Part shown: positions 33,201 to 43,259 of the stretch, piece by piece
Layout: each line of letters begins with the position of its first letter
How positions within the stretch are numbered: position 1 is the stretch's first letter
Assembly (NCBI GenBank): GCA_905116865.2
Contig: CAJHNH020003136.1
Coordinates: 1 to 64,000, forward strand
Reading direction: 5' to 3'
DNA from: Candidula unifasciata
Lineage: Eukaryota; Mollusca; Gastropoda; Stylommatophora; Geomitridae
DNA length: 64,000 nt
The notes under the pieces: model-generated
Databases searched by the model: none
Told to the model about the DNA's origin: nothing
The model's input: only the letters and a program-made list of their open reading frames with translations
Made by a program: the position numbers and the translations under genes

Positions 33201-33617
33201 AATACGATGTAGACATACTCACTGATTGCAGCTGTGGGATTCTACGACTGACTATTCTCACATTCGATATTGACCAACAGAGGGTATGCATCGCACCATA
33301 GATTTCACCCATGCATTCTCGTATAAACGTTTGTTCAGGGTATGATATTATCTGACATAAACACATGCATATAGAAACCTATTGCTACTTTGTTTACCTA
33401 TAAAAGTCACGTTGACGGTATCTTTGAATCCTTGCTTCACGAAACAGATGATGTTGATAACATTGCCAAGTATACCACACACAATAATCACATGTGGTAC
33501 TGTTGCAAAGATAATCCATTGCAAAATTACTTCAACATTTTTGCTCATTATTGTAAGAAGGGCTACTTCAGTTTTATGTAAATGGGTTGGATTCGTTTTG
33601 GTAAGATTCAGAAACAT
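28679..33617 (-). CDS. Class A GPCR, chemosensory-receptor-like (gene 2)
   Basis: Minus-strand exons 33617-33398, 30666-30452 and 29323-28679 join to an open frame of 359 codons plus stop. Start Met gives M-F-L-N-L-T with an N-L-T glycosylation sequon. TM1 has [11 protein letters not shown]. Exon 2 ends TM3 with [13 protein letters not shown]6 keeps the class A proline (C-F-T-P). TM7 reads [10 protein letters not shown] followed by H-M-S-S-K-F-R-D. The third inner loop is Ser/Thr-rich. The C-tail is basic (K-R-K at the end). Family knowledge: a membrane receptor of the molluscan chemosensory group, ligand unknown. It is the closest relative of gene 1 and of pseudogene 4 here. Intron 1 is 2.7 kb and filled with LINE fragments. 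No promoter could be identified. Confidence 0.88.
29421..29506. repeat. (AT)n-(GT)n microsatellite
   Basis: AT run to 29475, then a GT/GC run. Lies about 100 bp into intron 2 from exon 3, the position held by the TCTA array in pseudogene 4. Confidence 0.95.
29690..29985 (+). mobile_element. tRNA-headed SINE in gene 2 intron 2
   Basis: Head with a TGGCAGCTAGACGCTCGG A-box-like and a GGTTCGATTCC B-box-like stretch. Then the GGGTACCAGGTAAAGTCCTG block, the CCGAATCACCC body and a TTTACTTTTACTTTA tail. The B box is close to the pol III consensus. Antisense to the receptor gene. Confidence 0.8.
30136..30214. repeat. (AT)n microsatellite
   Basis: About 80 bp of AT dinucleotides, flanked by TATG variants; Tyr-Ile repeats in overlapping frames are artefacts. 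Confidence 0.95.
30452..30666 (-). CDS. Gene 2 exon 2 (TM2-TM3), 215 nt
   Basis: Acceptor TTTTTGGTAAG|GT, with a weak pyrimidine tract compared with the other exons. Begins G-L-A-I-T-D-L-G and ends M-P-L-K; donor AAG|GTATGC. Confidence 0.85.
30735..31170 (+). mobile_element. LINE C-terminal fragment with zinc-finger tail
   Basis: Translation shows R-V-P-K-E-I-L-Y-S-D-L then D-V-C-K-R-N-I, the usual pattern after the LINE RT thumb. A short C-x2-C-G-R-R...[11 protein letters not shown] zinc-finger-like tail follows near 31080-31150. The reverse complement of 48775-49060 is a second copy. Lies in intron 1 of gene 2. Confidence 0.65.
31171..32119. other. Unassigned part of gene 2 intron 1
   Basis: No repeat or gene recognised. 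Confidence 0.35.
32120..32520 (-). mobile_element. RNase H LINE fragment (minus)
   Basis: The minus strand shows [17 protein letters not shown], the last RNase H motif (with the fourth Asp retained), preceded by a Leu-rich stretch in another frame. 5'- and 3'-truncated, with stops. Confidence 0.65.
32545..32745 (+). repeat. Dispersed repeat family A, fullest single copy
   Basis: Runs from CAGGACATCACACAAGCG to CAGAGTAGGGCTTCAAA and matches the reverse complement of each unit at 24051-25030. Inside gene 2 intron 1. Confidence 0.8.
32746..33397. other. Unassigned part of gene 2 intron 1
   Basis: No repeat family recognised; short A runs only. Confidence 0.35.
33398..33617 (-). CDS. Gene 2 exon 1 (N-terminus, TM1)
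   Basis: [10 protein letters not shown] start; ends V-N-V-T-F-I plus one base; donor ATAG|GTAAAC on the minus strand, identical in phase to genes 1 and 3. Confidence 0.85.
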
Positions 33618-34329
33618 TTTCGTTTTCTCAAAATCGGTAGTAGAAGTTAGAGCTTTAAGTAAAACTAAAAGGCACTGGGATTTTATCCATGCATTTTTGA
33701 TTTTACTTGCTTTTTATTGTATGTATATTCTTTAACAAGAATAACACGCTTCAGGATGAAATACAATTGTTTCGTGAATAAGTAATGTTTCAAACCCGAA
33801 AGTAAAACAGGCGTATGTGCTCAATGTGAGACCCTTTGAACAGTTGTTTGTGTTTTCGTTCTTCGTTGGTTCTATCATTCTCAAATCGCTCAGTCTCATT
33901 CAGCAGAATACATTCTACCGAACACACAATCTCTGGTGACGATCTTAGGTAAATCTAGTTCACTATGTAAAACACTTTAAAAAAAAATTGATAGTTCACT
34001 ATGTATTTATGTTAATAGACTATATCCATTGCATAGGGAATGATGTGTGGAGAGAGCATATAATGTTCAGTTTATATATATATTTTTTTTTAGTGTCCAG
34101 AAGCTATGAGTTGTTAACCCTTAGGCTCGGTATTATGGATATCGCAACCATTTGGCCTTGATTCTATGATAAATACCGTACATCTTGGAGAAATGTGGCT
34201 TTTCTGCCTACCCCCAGGGGTGAACCCGGACCACAAGAAGTTCGTCACCCGGTCACCGCGCAATCCCGTTTAGCCAACTGCAAACTGATATCATGGCACA
34301 AGAGTGGTAACCCATAGGTGCTCCGTTCT
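33618..34329. other. 5' flank of gene 2, unassigned
   Basis: Upstream of the gene 2 start. No convincing TATA box or other promoter element can be called by eye. Confidence 0.35.
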
Positions 34330-34650
34330 ACTTCTAGCTCAAACCTAAGTCTGAAGAATCTCAGCGCAGTGCAACAACTCCTTAAGGAAAGGATCCCGAA
34401 ATACTTTATCAACAGTGCTATGCAGACTATATTGGATATGGTGATGAATCCTTAATGTTAACACGACTGGCAACTCAGAGTTAAGCCTGGTAAAGCACAT
34501 CAGTACTGTCCTCGGGTTCAAGATAGGAGATAGTGTAACCAACTTCTCATGGGAACAGTCATCAGAGGTATGTTGGAGTGAACACTGTATCGAAGTACTC
34601 ATGGAAATTCCTAATGAGCAGTCACGTCGATAATAAAACATGGAGACGAC
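34315..34650. repeat. Dispersed repeat family B, copy 1
   Basis: GTGCTCCGTTCTACTTCTA...AGTCTGAAGAATCTCAGC...ATCCCGAAATACTTT matches 51995-52110 in the same orientation. Class unknown; perhaps an antisense LINE remnant. Confidence 0.6.
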
Positions 34651-35089
34651 ATACTGTTGCTCGAAAGTCTGATATGCTGTGTACATAAATTCATAATAAT
34701 GTAAATATTATACAATTTAGGCGTTTCTTGCGCGACTGGGACCGCTTTTAGAAAAAGTCTTGAATAATTACAACATGGGATTGTAGGACTGGTATCGCCA
34801 TCACATGTATTAGGCGTGTTTCTGTAAAGACGCTCAGATCTAATCGTTTCCATAACAATTTATAGCTGTATTCTCATTCCCTACCTGACATGACCAGTCC
34901 TTGCACCATTGTTTTTTGTTCCCACCACCCTACCTCGATGCCTAAATCGTTCATGCCTAAATACAACCCTTGTAACTGGCCTCTTTAACCAAGACATCAA
35001 AAGGCTTGGCACCTATTACTAGAGACGAAAGGGGAGGCTGTTCAATGATAAATTAAAGATCGACATCACTCGGGACACCTCTATAAGCT
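34651..35089. other. Unassigned
   Basis: No feature recognised. Confidence 0.35.
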
Positions 35090-35880
35090 CTACGTCCCCA
35101 TCTTCAGCTGCAAGCGAAAAGTTAAAATGCTGATAGTACCAGTACCTTCTCTATGTATATCTGTCTCGCCTCTCACCTGAGTGTTTAGCGTTGGCGAGAT
35201 CAGCTTTTAACTTCTCGCAGTGCCATTCTCCTCAGACAGTAATGATCCATCTCTGCCTCGTCATTGTTTACTTGCTCATGAAAGGACCACACAACATCCA
35301 GCTTGTCATAGATCAGTTAACCACAAAGTGGTGCAGAACCGGCCAGTCTACATGCCTGCTCATTTCCTAACACACCGGCAATCGATTTAGAAAATATCTA
35401 AAGGATGCTAACTACACGGGCTTTTTGAAGTGACCTCTGCCGGAGCACGCCTGTCTCCACCTTTCTCCGGATGCTCTATGAGTCATTTACAATGACGGCA
35501 TGTGTGTACAGCTGATTTTTAAGCCAGCGAAAGGCAGCAGTGACAGCCTCCGCCTCCATTTTCAAACTAGACGTTGTGATATCATATGCCAGGCTTTGTT
35601 GCACCAAGCCAGGTCCATCCGCCTTCGCAATGAGCTCCCTTGCACTTCGTCTGCCCCTCAACACAATGACATTTGCATATGCCATCACATCACCTGGTCT
35701 GGCATGTTCATAACTCATTTGTTGAACTTCTGATTCTACAGCACAAGCTTGCCAGTCCCTGTACTCGCGTCCCAAAGTGATTAGAACATTACACAAGTCT
35801 GAAACAGACACTTTCGAACGTCTACTCTGCTTGCCTAAATGTATCAAGCCTACACACATGTCCAGCTGTGTCTTCAGCTT
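35090..35880 (-). mobile_element. RNase H-bearing LINE fragment (minus)
   Basis: The minus strand at 35476-35700 aligns with the RNase H ORF at 57.95-58.2 kb. It has P-G-D-V-M-A-Y-A-N (first Asp region changed), M-E-A-E-A-V-T-A-A-F and H-A-V-I-V-N-D-S (D retained). Further on, about 35340-35380, comes G-N-E-Q-A-C-R-L-A-G with Cys at the fourth catalytic position. Dead copy. Confidence 0.8.
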
Positions 35881-35987
35881 CTGTAAAAGGGATGCACACG
35901 CAGCTCTTAGGTTCTGGAACAGTACTGCAGTCTAGAAGTAGATAAACAATCAGAACTTTCCGCTAGAGTTACCACCTGGTAAACGCG

Positions 35988-36089
35988 AAGAAGAAGAAGA
36001 AGAAGAAGAAGAAGAAGAAGAAGAAGAAGAAGAAGAAGAAGAAGAAGAAGAAGAAGAAGAAGAAGAAGAAGAAGAAGAAGAAGAAGAAG

Positions 36090-36120
<31 letters not shown>
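35988..36120. repeat. (GAA)n array, about 44 units
   Basis: Uninterrupted purine-only AAG/GAA triplets over about 130 bp. Confidence 0.98.
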
Positions 36121-36479
36121 GTTCACTTAGCCCCGATTATAATGCTATTATAAATCGTGAAAATAGTGAAATTATATTCAAAACTATTGTGCGATACAAC
36201 CTCTTCCCCCAACCTCCACCTGAGTTTACGGACTGCATACACCATCTGAAAGCCCTAGTTGTTGATGTCTTGTTTCCACGTCTTGACTGTTTCGGGCATA
36301 TCGTTTTACAGAATAACAGTTTACTGTGCAGACTGTTGATTCCTTGCTTTTTGTGATAGATGTGAGGAAGTGCAAATAGATCCTTAAGGTCTGAGACAAA
36401 TAGCGCTGCAGGGAGTTAACATGGAATCTAGCCGACGCCCAACACCATGGAAAAAAAGCGATACGGAAATAAAACCAGA

Positions 36480-36630
36480 CAGTTACTGATGTCGACGGAA
36501 TTGGAACACTTCATTTGCTGCTGCAGATGGGGACGGGACGCTTATGGGAGTGACTGGAGTGCTATGATATCAATAACGATTCTTAATTCAACCCAATTTA
36601 CTCAGACGTCAAAAAAAAAAAAAAAAAAAA
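36480..36630 (+). mobile_element. RNase H LINE 3' tail
   Basis: GCAGATGGGGACGGGACGC, then a diverged copy of the cysteine motif region and TTCTTAATTCAACCCAATTT. This matches the tails at 19220-19310 and 60480-60570. Followed by an A run. Confidence 0.65.
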
Positions 36631-36654
36631 GACATAAATAAAAAAAAAATAATC

Positions 36655-37080
36655 CTTATGATCAATCAGCAAGTACTTTACAGAAAGTCGCTCTCTTCAT
36701 GCCACTCTTGAAATTATCCATTTTCCTAGCCAGCACGACAGTCCCATGTGCTTTCAATGCCAGTGTAACTTTAATGTCTTGTATCCATCTTCGCGGTGGT
36801 CGATCCTTGCCTTCCACAAACTGCACCTTCCGTCACCATCTTTTCGAAGCCACCATGACGCGTAATGCAGCCAATATACTTTGACTTTCAGAACAGGATG
36901 CTGTTCATGAGCCAGTTTTCCTTGATGTTCAACTGGTTCAGAATGTCGATGCTTTCCTCCTCCTGATCCATGTATTCTAAAAATGTTTCTTTAACATTTC
37001 AATTCAAAAGCTTCAGTCTTTTTCCTCGGTGACTGAGAGAGAGTCCAAGACTCACAACCGTTAGCTGCCACATGAAAAAT
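36655..37080 (-). mobile_element. RTE-like LINE tail (minus), copy 1
   Basis: Minus-strand blocks R-R-W-I-Q-D-I, K-A-H-G-T and M-K-R-A-T-F-C-K-V-L match the tail at 47.6-47.77 kb (Q-D-I-S-D, M-R-A-T-F-C-K-G). Diverged, multiple frame breaks. Confidence 0.7.
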
Positions 37081-37239
37081 TCATGATCTCAAGATTTTTA
37101 CTTTAACCTATTTACTAGCACTTATAAAAAAGGATCGCCGAAATTCTTTTCGTTTTTAATCCTAACCACATCGTAACTAAACGATTTTTACTTTATAGAA
37201 ATGTCAATCGCTAGTCACTGCTTACACACACACACACAT

Positions 37240-37589
37240 ATCATCATCATGTTGCATGTCCTTTGCAGAACGTCGCTCTCATCACGGTCTGTCTGAAAGA
37301 AACTCGGTCTCTCGCCAGCACTCCCGCCTGATGTGCTTTCATACTTAAGAAGTCACCTATATCCTGTGCCCATCTTCGTGTTGGTCGGGCCTGCCCCTCC
37401 TTCCTGGTACCATGCAATTTGCTATAATTTGTTTTCAATATGTCGTGGCACTTGATATTACCAACATAGTATAGCTTCCGAGACAGAATGTTGTTCATTG
37501 ATGTTCAGATCTTTCAAAATTTCACTATTTCTACTCTTTTTCGTCCAAGATATTCTGAGAATCTTTCTACAGCCTTTCAGCTCAAAAGC

Positions 37590-37592
<3 letters not shown>
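37240..37592 (-). mobile_element. RTE-like LINE tail (minus), copy 2
   Basis: Minus strand: [19 protein letters not shown], then A-R-P-T-R-R-W-A-Q-D-I and M-R-A-T-F-C-K-G-H. Almost the same blocks occur in plus orientation at 47410-47770. The 5' side runs directly into an AT microsatellite. It lies tail to head behind copy 1. Confidence 0.85.
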
Positions 37593-38559
<967 letters not shown>

Positions 38560-40457
38560 GGCTATTTTGCAAAGCAATGTCTGCACAACAATGGATAAAC
38601 ATAAAACGGCGTTAAGGGGAGTTCAAGAACTACCTCGTCTAGTTGGGGCCAGCATATGTTACAGGGTCTGCCAGATCGTCATCCAGTCACTGCACGCAAA
38701 CCAAAGAATGAGCAAATAGTCATTGGAACGTGGAATGTATGAACACTCATGCAAGCAGGTAAACTGAAAACATCAAGAATGAAATGAAAAGAATAGAAGC
38801 ACACAACCTGGGATTGTGTAAAACAAGACATATAACAGCAGGTGGAAATGTATTCAGATTACAGAATAATGTACTCAGGTGGACAACAACAATGAAAGGT
38901 GGTTCAGAAAAGTGTGGATAAAGAAAGAGCAAAAACAGTAAAAATAAGACCATATCAGAATGGCTTATGTTAGTCAGACTAAGTAGTAAAGTAGTAGATG
39001 TAACAATATAAAAGTCTATGCACCAACGGCAGCCAGATCGGATGAAAAAGGCAATGATTTTTATAAACTAAACACAACCTTTGACAGTGTAATACATGGA
39101 AATTACTGTGGTGCTATTGGACTTCAATGCAGAGGACAAGAAAAGGATGAAGGCATTACATGTGGATATGGTCTTGGGGAGAGAAATAAGAGAGGAGAAA
39201 AATTGGTTGAATGAGCAAGGACACATGTAATGATAAATGGAAATATTCACGTTAAACAACATCCCAGAAGCCTATGGACTCAGGAAAAGCATATAAATTA
39301 TTTTCGGAATCAGACAGAATACTTAATTATAAACAGCAGATTTAGAAATAGTTTACTCTCGGTAGAAACAAGACCACGAGCGGACTGTAAACATCGATCA
39401 GCGTCAGTTGTTGGGAAACTAAGGATAAAGCTGAAGACACTAATAAGAACTCCAAGAAATGTCAAGCTAAATTTTGCGTTGCTTGAACCAGATTACAAAA
39501 CAAGCAAGAGATACAGCATTGCTGTTAAAAAAAAGACACAATGCTATTGAAAGATAAGCAATATAGATGGACAATGACAAAGGCTAAAATAGTAATTTCA
39601 ACAAACATCAAACCGAAAAAAAATATTACCAGAAGTAAAGAACAGAGCGAAGAAAAAAAAATGGATCACGGGGGAAATGTTACATCTGATGAAAATTATA
39701 GAGAAAAAAAAATAATAATACAACTACGCTGAATTTAAAAGAATACATAGAGATGTTCTACGTAAATATTACGCAGCAAAAGAAGAATGGCTATAAAATA
39801 TGTGCAAAGAATTTAAAGAATAAAATGAGAACACAGAAGAAATGTAAAATAAATTACAAGGACTATCAGTTTTTAGAACATTTACAACAAGTAGTTTCTT
39901 GTAAACAAAGTAAAATATTATGTGATAAGAGAAGGTAATTAAAATATGGACAGAGTATATAAAAGAGCTATACGATGATAACAGCAGACCATACATAGAG
40001 AGTAAGGAGTATTGGATAGCCAATACTGAAAGCAGAAGCAGAAGCTAGTATAAACCACATGAAGAAATGTATATCTCCAGGGCCAGATAACATCACCATT
40101 GAAGAATTAAAAGCTGCTGGGGAACCATGTTTAGACGTTTTGACAAAAGAATTCAATGATATTTATAACTGTGGACACCTGCCTAACGAACTTTTATAAT
40201 ATCCTTTCAAAACTTTACCAAAAACACCTGGTGCAAAGGAATGACAACCAACAATAAGTTCAGTGAGCCATGATACTAAACTATTACTGAGAATTATGAG
40301 AAGAATAAGGTGCAAAATTAAACCAGAAATTGGTAAAGAGCGGTGCGGTTTTGCTTAAGGTAAAGGAACAAACAACGCCATATTTATCTTGAGAACACTT
40401 TCAGGAAGCAGACTGACACAAACAGAGATCTGTATAAGTGCATTATTGATTATACTA
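38560..40457 (+). mobile_element. RTE-like LINE, 5' segment (endonuclease and RT start)
   Basis: Near 38715 the frame reads I-V-I-G-T-W-N-V, the start motif of the apurinic-type endonuclease of RTE-like LINEs. It continues with stops through M-Y-S/V-Y-S-G-G-type blocks. RT fingers and palm follow (about 40030-40200; S-P-G-P-D-N-I-T-I-E-E-L-K-A-A-G at about 40077). Many stops and short A runs show decay. Continues after the nested insertion at 40826. Confidence 0.8.
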
Positions 40458-40825
40458 AAGCATTTAATATTGTGTGCCTGTGTGTTAGGAAATGATTAAA
40501 CGGGATAGACCGGCTGGCTCTGAACAACTTGGTGGAATACTGATGCATGTTAAGGCAGACGTGGTTAGTGCTTTGTGGGAGAGCGTGTACAGTTTGGAGG
40601 AGCAGATGGATCACCACAGTCTGGTGAGATTGATGCAGTTGGGGGTTCTGGCATATGCTTGAGGACAGAGAAAAGGCAAGACGGACGATTAATTATAATG
40701 CTACTGACACCATTAGTATCGGAGCTCTTCACTGGCTTCTGAGGATGGGGACGGAGCGAATGGGAATGCCCCGAGTGTTGTGATGTTGGTTCTTGAATCA
40801 ACTCCACTCAGCTCAAGCATTTAAT
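40458..40825 (+). mobile_element. Nested RNase H LINE 3' end with target-site duplication
   Basis: Element body 40469-40814 matches 18930-19310: ACCGGCTGGCTCTG, GGAGGAGCAGATGGA, GGATGGGGACGGAGCG, TTCTTGAATCAACTC. It is flanked by the direct repeat AAGCATTTAAT at 40458-40468 and 40815-40825, an 11-bp target-site duplication. It splits the host RTE-like LINE, whose frame resumes with K-V-K-Y-E after the repeat. Confidence 0.9.
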
Positions 40826-41520
40826 AAAGTAAAGTATGAAGAAAATATTATAATTTTGGAAAACTTCAACACTAATTGTAAAGATCTGAGAATATTAAAA
40901 AAATATACTGGCAACAAGAAGAAGCCATGCTGATTGACAACCAAGCTGGAACTCTTCAAAACATTAAACACGGTGGTATACAGCGATGTGTACTATCAGC
41001 CGATTTATTCAGTTTGTGCGATGAAATAATAATTAGTTCCATACATATATACCAGGAACATCGGTTGGTGGGCATACTGTTAACAACTTGCGATATGCTG
41101 AAAATATAGTTTTGGTCACTGAAAATGAAACACACTTGCAAGAAATAATTGAAATAAATGTAACGAAAAGGAAAAACAAAGGTCTTAGTTTAAACAGCAT
41201 AAAAACAGAGGTAATGCTAATTGCAAAGAAAACTCACCATCCAAAATTCAACATCAAATTAAAAAGTACAAACCTCAAAGAAGTTGATATGTTATGTACT
41301 TTGGTACCCTGATAACGTCAAATGGAAGAGGTATTAAAGAAGTTAAATGTAGGATAGCTCATGCAAGGGTAGCCTATTTTGAAATGAAGAATATTTTATG
41401 TGATGTTGATTACATTGCCCGCCGAGGGGAGATGGTTTACAACAGATTCTCAATATGCATATGTTGCCCTATACGCTTAGAGGCGTGGAACACAGTTCTT
41501 TATATTGGCTGAAAGTGAGA
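40826..41520 (+). mobile_element. RTE-like LINE, 3' segment (RT palm and thumb)
   Basis: Contains L-R-Y-A-E-N-I-V-L-V at about 41083-41112, where the catalytic Y-A-D-D has become Y-A-E-N. Then come K-G-L-S-L-N-S-I-K-T-E-V-M-L, F-G-T-L-I-T-S-N-G-R and C-R-I-A-H-A. Order is as in RTE-like RTs. Enzymatically dead. Confidence 0.85.
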
Positions 41521-42739
41521 CGTCAACAGCGTTCAGCGTGATGGTGAGCAAGATAAATCATTATTTTTCTGGATCCTGCATTGCAGTATGATAAAGCATC
41601 TAAAAAGAAGTGCATTCCAGACTTCGAGACACAAAACGGCCATATCAATACCACCAAAAATTGACTTGACGAGGAGCAGCAATCCAACGATTCGGAGCGC
41701 AGCACAAGGCCAACCAGTTACGAAAGCAGCCAAACGAGAGGCAATCACGACAAACACGGAGAGACAGAACACTAAAAGCACAATCCAAAACCAGACGAGA
41801 TGAGGACCAGACACTTCACCACAAATACAGCAGACAGGGAGGAGAACAGTAATGTTTTCTGACCTAGCTGAAAGTGGTAAAAGTTAAATGAAGAATAAGA
41901 AGACTTCCAGAGTAGTAATTTTACCTTGCACAGAACTGATGAACATTAAGGCTCTGGTCTCACAATATTTCGAACAGAGTGATCAAAAACTCAAAAAAAA
42001 AAAAAATGAGGGACTAAGTTGCCAGAACCTGTGATTTATTTTTTTTGTAGTGCCATGCTGTCGAATAAAATTACTGCGTGCATGCGAGTGAGAATACTGC
42101 ATCGTTAAGGAAGACAAAAGCAGTGCACCATGCACAGGTGACATCCGCTTTGAAAATAATACCAGATGCCTTATAAGGATGTGTAGGAAATTGCAAGTAT
42201 TTGTGGCAGCGACTTGAAATTGCAGCAATCATTTATGAGTGGCTTCATATATGTCACCTTTGCTGAAACGAAACATGTTTAGACCACACAACAATGCAGG
42301 ACTATCGTGCAATCAAAATACAGAAAAAAACTGACAAGATTTTGGAAAAGATTGTTGCTGCAGAGAAAATAGCATAGCATCATGAGACGTTTTGCCCTCG
42401 TTCACCAACACTGGGAGAATACAATTCAAACGGAGAGTCCTGTGAGAATTCAGCTATCTATGCATAAGATGTAAACAAGGATTCCACTCTGGCATGAACA
42501 CGTGTACTGCTGCAATTGATCTTGATGATGACAATATAAGGATACCATTTGACTTCGCGTTGGGTCAGCTTCTTGATCTCAGTCTCAGTCTATCCCTCTT
42601 TGACTTCATCTTCTCGACTCTCGTCAAGAGGAGGACGGACATCTGAATAAGTAACTACACATTCTAGTTTGCTGCAAGGTTAATCTTTGTCCCCGATACC
42701 TTTCACCATTTTAATCATAGAATCACCGGCGAGCAGATC
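41521..42739. other. Unassigned
   Basis: No supported gene. A hydrophobic minus-strand frame at 41533-41814 has no motif. Confidence 0.35.
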
Positions 42740-43080
42740 ATGCAACCGGGAAGGACATCGTCCAAGGCTGGTGATGTTATGTTGTACTGTCAATGCAGAG
42801 ACCTGGAGCAGGTTGTTGAGGGTCTTTACACAGAACTTGATCGCATAAGCAGGTGGTGCATGAACATTCGCCAATGTGTAAAAGTCGACGGTGACTTGGT
42901 TTTCGCTAAATAACCATATTATAAACCTACCAACACCAGATGTAAGTTTGTGTTTAGCTACCATGGAGAGAACTCATACGATTAAGTATCGATTAAATGA
43001 CGTTTGATTTTATCCCGATCAGACTTTGACCAGTATACTGGTGCTTCACAGAGACTTTCTAACTTTGTTTCATTTTAAAT
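42740..43080 (+). mobile_element. Possible LINE RT fragment
   Basis: Plus-strand frame D-L-E-Q-V-V-E-G-L-Y-T-E-L-D-R-I-S-R-W-C-M-N resembles the helix after the RT active site of Jockey/R1-like elements (L...L..I..W...N). A later piece reads V-L-H-R-D-F-L. Decayed; tentative. Confidence 0.45.
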
Positions 43081-43259
43081 TTCAAGAAAGAAGACACAAA
43101 CAAAAGATTGTACAAGTTAGTGCCTGGCATATTTTGTTGTATCTCGTCAGGTGCATACTACAATAACAATTACATAAATAAATCAAATTAGTGAATAAAT
43201 GTATCTGAAGTACAATTTCAACAACGATCAATGATGGATGGATATTTGAAAACAAAAAT

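Noticed and set aside
41533..41814. Hydrophobic 93-codon minus-strand frame
   Set aside because: Could suggest membrane segments, but no family match and no paralogue here.
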